This document shows positions 63,954-64,000 of a DNA stretch of 64,000 nucleotides, in pieces. The stretch spans positions 16,508-80,507 of the forward strand of contig JACABB010000026.1 of the NCBI GenBank assembly GCA_013376985.1, read 5' to 3'. This DNA comes from Bacteroidales bacterium. GTDB taxonomy: Bacteria > Bacteroidota > Bacteroidia > Bacteroidales > Tenuifilaceae. The position numbers and the translations under genes were made by a program. Position 1 is the stretch's first letter; every line of letters starts with the position of its first letter. A model generated the notes under the pieces. That model was not told the DNA's origin and made no database searches. It saw only the letters and a program-made list of their open reading frames with translations.

Positions 63954-64000
63954 TTAATGGACAAATTTAATGGTAATATCTTCTGAAATGTTTGTTGCTA
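63954..64000 (-). CDS. possible C-terminal end of a minus-strand gene
   Basis: On the minus strand a frame enters from the right edge and ends with ATNISEDITIKFVH and a TAA stop at 63954-63956. Fifteen codons are too few to name a product. The facing terminator and the protein-like sequence make a converging gene plausible. Confidence 0.35.
   Translation of the reverse strand, partial: ATNISEDITIKFVH

Noticed and set aside
1..64000. CRISPR array, tRNA or rRNA genes, prophage or integrated element
   Set aside because: No regularly spaced direct repeats, cloverleaf-like GGTTCGA segments, rRNA-like stretches, integrase or phage genes were seen while reading both strands; a tRNA scan was not possible.

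Overview
The window is chromosomal DNA, AT-rich (roughly one third G+C by eye), from a member of the Bacteroidota, most likely order Bacteroidales or Marinilabiliales. Supporting signs: several promoters with the phylum's -7 element TAnnTTTG, no consistent Shine-Dalgarno sequences, a TonB-dependent receptor, DUF4097, DUF4421 and TlpA/DUF5106-type proteins, LytTR and hybrid-kinase regulators, a Bacteroidales-type membrane pyrophosphatase, and the short imperfect palindromes that litter intergenic DNA in this phylum. I see no rRNA, tRNA, CRISPR array, intact insertion sequence or prophage. The family level is inference.

Layout. 1-3.9 kb: end of a SpoIIE-type phosphatase, a lipoprotein M28 peptidase with PDZ domain and a membrane partner, and a tiny Cys/Lys-rich lipoprotein. 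4-8.5 kb: TonB-dependent receptor, then an ECF sigma factor / membrane anti-sigma candidate / DUF4097 operon. 8.6-16.8 kb: orphan Dam-type methylase, small membrane proteins, H+/Na+ pyrophosphatase, SiaC-like phosphoprotein, PatB-type C-S lyase, DUF4421 barrel. 17-19.4 kb: class-C beta-lactamase-fold hydrolase and a dihydroorotate-dehydrogenase-like protein. 20-29 kb: two tandem CheW / outer-membrane barrel / chemoreceptor cassettes and a third chemoreceptor, clearly made by duplication (a decayed piece of the dehydrogenase gene sits at the junction) and then homogenised; all three receptors end in a CheR/CheB-type tether, NYENF. 29-40.6 kb: PocR-PAS-GAF hybrid kinase, nucleotide phosphodiesterase-like enzyme, S9-type hydrolase, MFS exporter, amidase, methylglyoxal synthase, M64 peptidase.

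40.8-48.3 kb is the most unusual region: a peptide (RiPP) locus with a 78-residue precursor (30-residue leader ending in Gly-Gly, six-Cys core), a radical SAM/SPASM maturase, a MacB/FtsX-type permease, and a divergent NtrC-type response regulator with its kinase. The precursor and the permease each have the same 18-bp inverted-repeat operator, the same 20-bp promoter (a sigma-54-like GG-N10-GT), and exactly the same distance between them. This strongly suggests that the two-component pair switches on peptide production and the permease together.

48.4-56 kb: DUF6051-like hydrolase, membrane LytTR regulator, TlpA-type thioredoxin lipid-exported protein, DUF255 thioredoxin/glycosidase-fold protein, class IV aminotransferase and omega-amidase-like nitrilase. 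56.4-63.9 kb: a sodium/solute symporter, then an isocitrate/isopropylmalate dehydrogenase-family enzyme, an HD protein lacking its HD histidine, and two different single-chain LeuC-LeuD-type hydratases, which looks like a citrate-to-2-oxoglutarate (or analogous 2-oxoacid chain) module. A minus-strand gene probably begins to enter at the right edge.
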